Assembly (NCBI GenBank): GCA_024707075.1
Contig: JANQAK010000003.1
Coordinates: forward strand, 1,984,001 to 2,048,000
Source: Afipia sp.
Lineage (GTDB): Bacteria; Pseudomonadota; Alphaproteobacteria; Rhizobiales; Xanthobacteraceae
Length of the DNA stretch: 64,000 nucleotides
Direction: 5' to 3'
In this document: piece by piece, positions 63,885-64,000 of the stretch
How positions within the stretch are numbered: the first letter of the stretch is position 1
Layout of the letters: each line of letters begins with the position of its first letter
The notes under the pieces: generated by a model
What the model was told of the DNA's origin: nothing
Databases searched by the model: none
Seen by the model: the letters and a program-made list of their open reading frames with translations, nothing else
Made by a program: the position numbers and the translations under genes

Positions 63885-64000
63885 GTGAACAACGCACGAA
63901 TGCGACTGCTGCGCCGTAATCGGGAGTGTGTTGCCGATCCGGAAAACGCAATACTCGAGGAGCGGGTCGCCCTGCTCCGGCGGGAGTTCCCCGTTTTGTA
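63885..64000 (+). CDS. Start of a further gene, cut by the window edge
   Basis: An open frame starts at GTG 63885, with AAAGGCG at good spacing, and runs to the window end: 38 residues, helical and charged (RLLRRNRECVADPENAILEE). Too little is visible to name a family. It has the same direction as the Rieske block. Confidence 0.55.
   Translation, partial: MNNARMRLLRRNRECVADPENAILEERVALLRREFPVL

Noticed and set aside
1-64000. CRISPR arrays, rRNA operons, prophage modules
   Set aside because: No regularly spaced direct repeats, rRNA sequence, or phage structural or integrase genes were found on either strand.

Overview
The window looks like a chromosome segment of a high-GC alphaproteobacterium of the Bradyrhizobium/Afipia/Rhodopseudomonas group (Nitrobacteraceae). 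This is an inference from several things: the housekeeping order tRNA-Phe / yacG / maf / low-molecular-weight phosphatase / UPF0262 / hisD / DUF2948 / murA, many tripartite and solute-binding transporters, small conserved zinc-ribbon and 'GRPPK' proteins, and interspersed palindromic repeats of the kind common in that family. There is no rRNA, CRISPR array, prophage or intact insertion sequence.

Layout. 1-5.2 kb holds an OmpW porin, several small proteins (two zinc ribbons), a Crp/Fnr regulator, a DsbA-like oxidoreductase, a short PhnA-like protein and a lipoprotein. 5.4-12 kb, all minus strand, is a TAXI-type TRAP transporter set (binding protein, fused 4TM/12TM permease, a DUF1850-TPR fusion protein) followed by propionyl-CoA synthetase. 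12.2-18.1 kb carries an orphan Bug-type binding protein, an MFS exporter, an acyl-CoA thioesterase and a lysozyme-like exported protein. 18.25-18.57 kb is a truncated metallo-beta-lactamase-fold gene marking the edge of an 11-kb catabolic block (19.0-29.3 kb). The block holds two HxlR regulators, a three-subunit molybdenum hydroxylase (small-large-medium order), a lone branched-chain-amino-acid-type binding protein, a CaiB-type CoA-transferase, a crotonase and a fumarylacetoacetate-hydrolase-family enzyme. 29.9-32.7 kb is a quinone oxidoreductase/Old Yellow Enzyme pair with a divergent third HxlR regulator. 33-39.7 kb is the housekeeping cluster, with an AAA ATPase inside it. 39.8-45.1 kb holds metabolic and redox genes, including a cyclic-nucleotide-domain flavoprotein and a UBP-type zinc finger. 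45.2-61.5 kb begins with tRNA-Thr and tRNA-Cys and continues as an exopolysaccharide locus: GH5 hydrolase, Wzy-like polymerase/ligase, Wzz/Wzc-like protein, two Wzx-like flippases, a GT4 glycosyltransferase, a beta-propeller GINT1-like protein, VanZ-like, cupin-like and CelD-type acetyltransferase proteins, WecG-type glycosyltransferase and GalE. 61.6-64 kb is a block of unknown genes around a Rieske protein, with two nearly identical sigma-54-type promoter candidates.

How the genes work together. The catabolic block reads as uptake (binding protein), ring or heteroaromatic hydroxylation (molybdenum hydroxylase), C-C bond hydrolysis (FAH family), CoA activation and hydration, under HxlR control; the substrate cannot be read from sequence. 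The exopolysaccharide locus supplies chain assembly, flipping, polymerisation and decoration, but an outer-membrane export channel and an initiating phosphoglycosyltransferase are not in the window.

Caution. Five genes (the large and medium hydroxylase subunits, the cNMP flavoprotein, wecG-like and galE) are broken by single-base length changes, all within or next to short homopolymer runs (six sites). That pattern fits sequencing error at least as well as real gene decay, so these genes may be intact in the organism.
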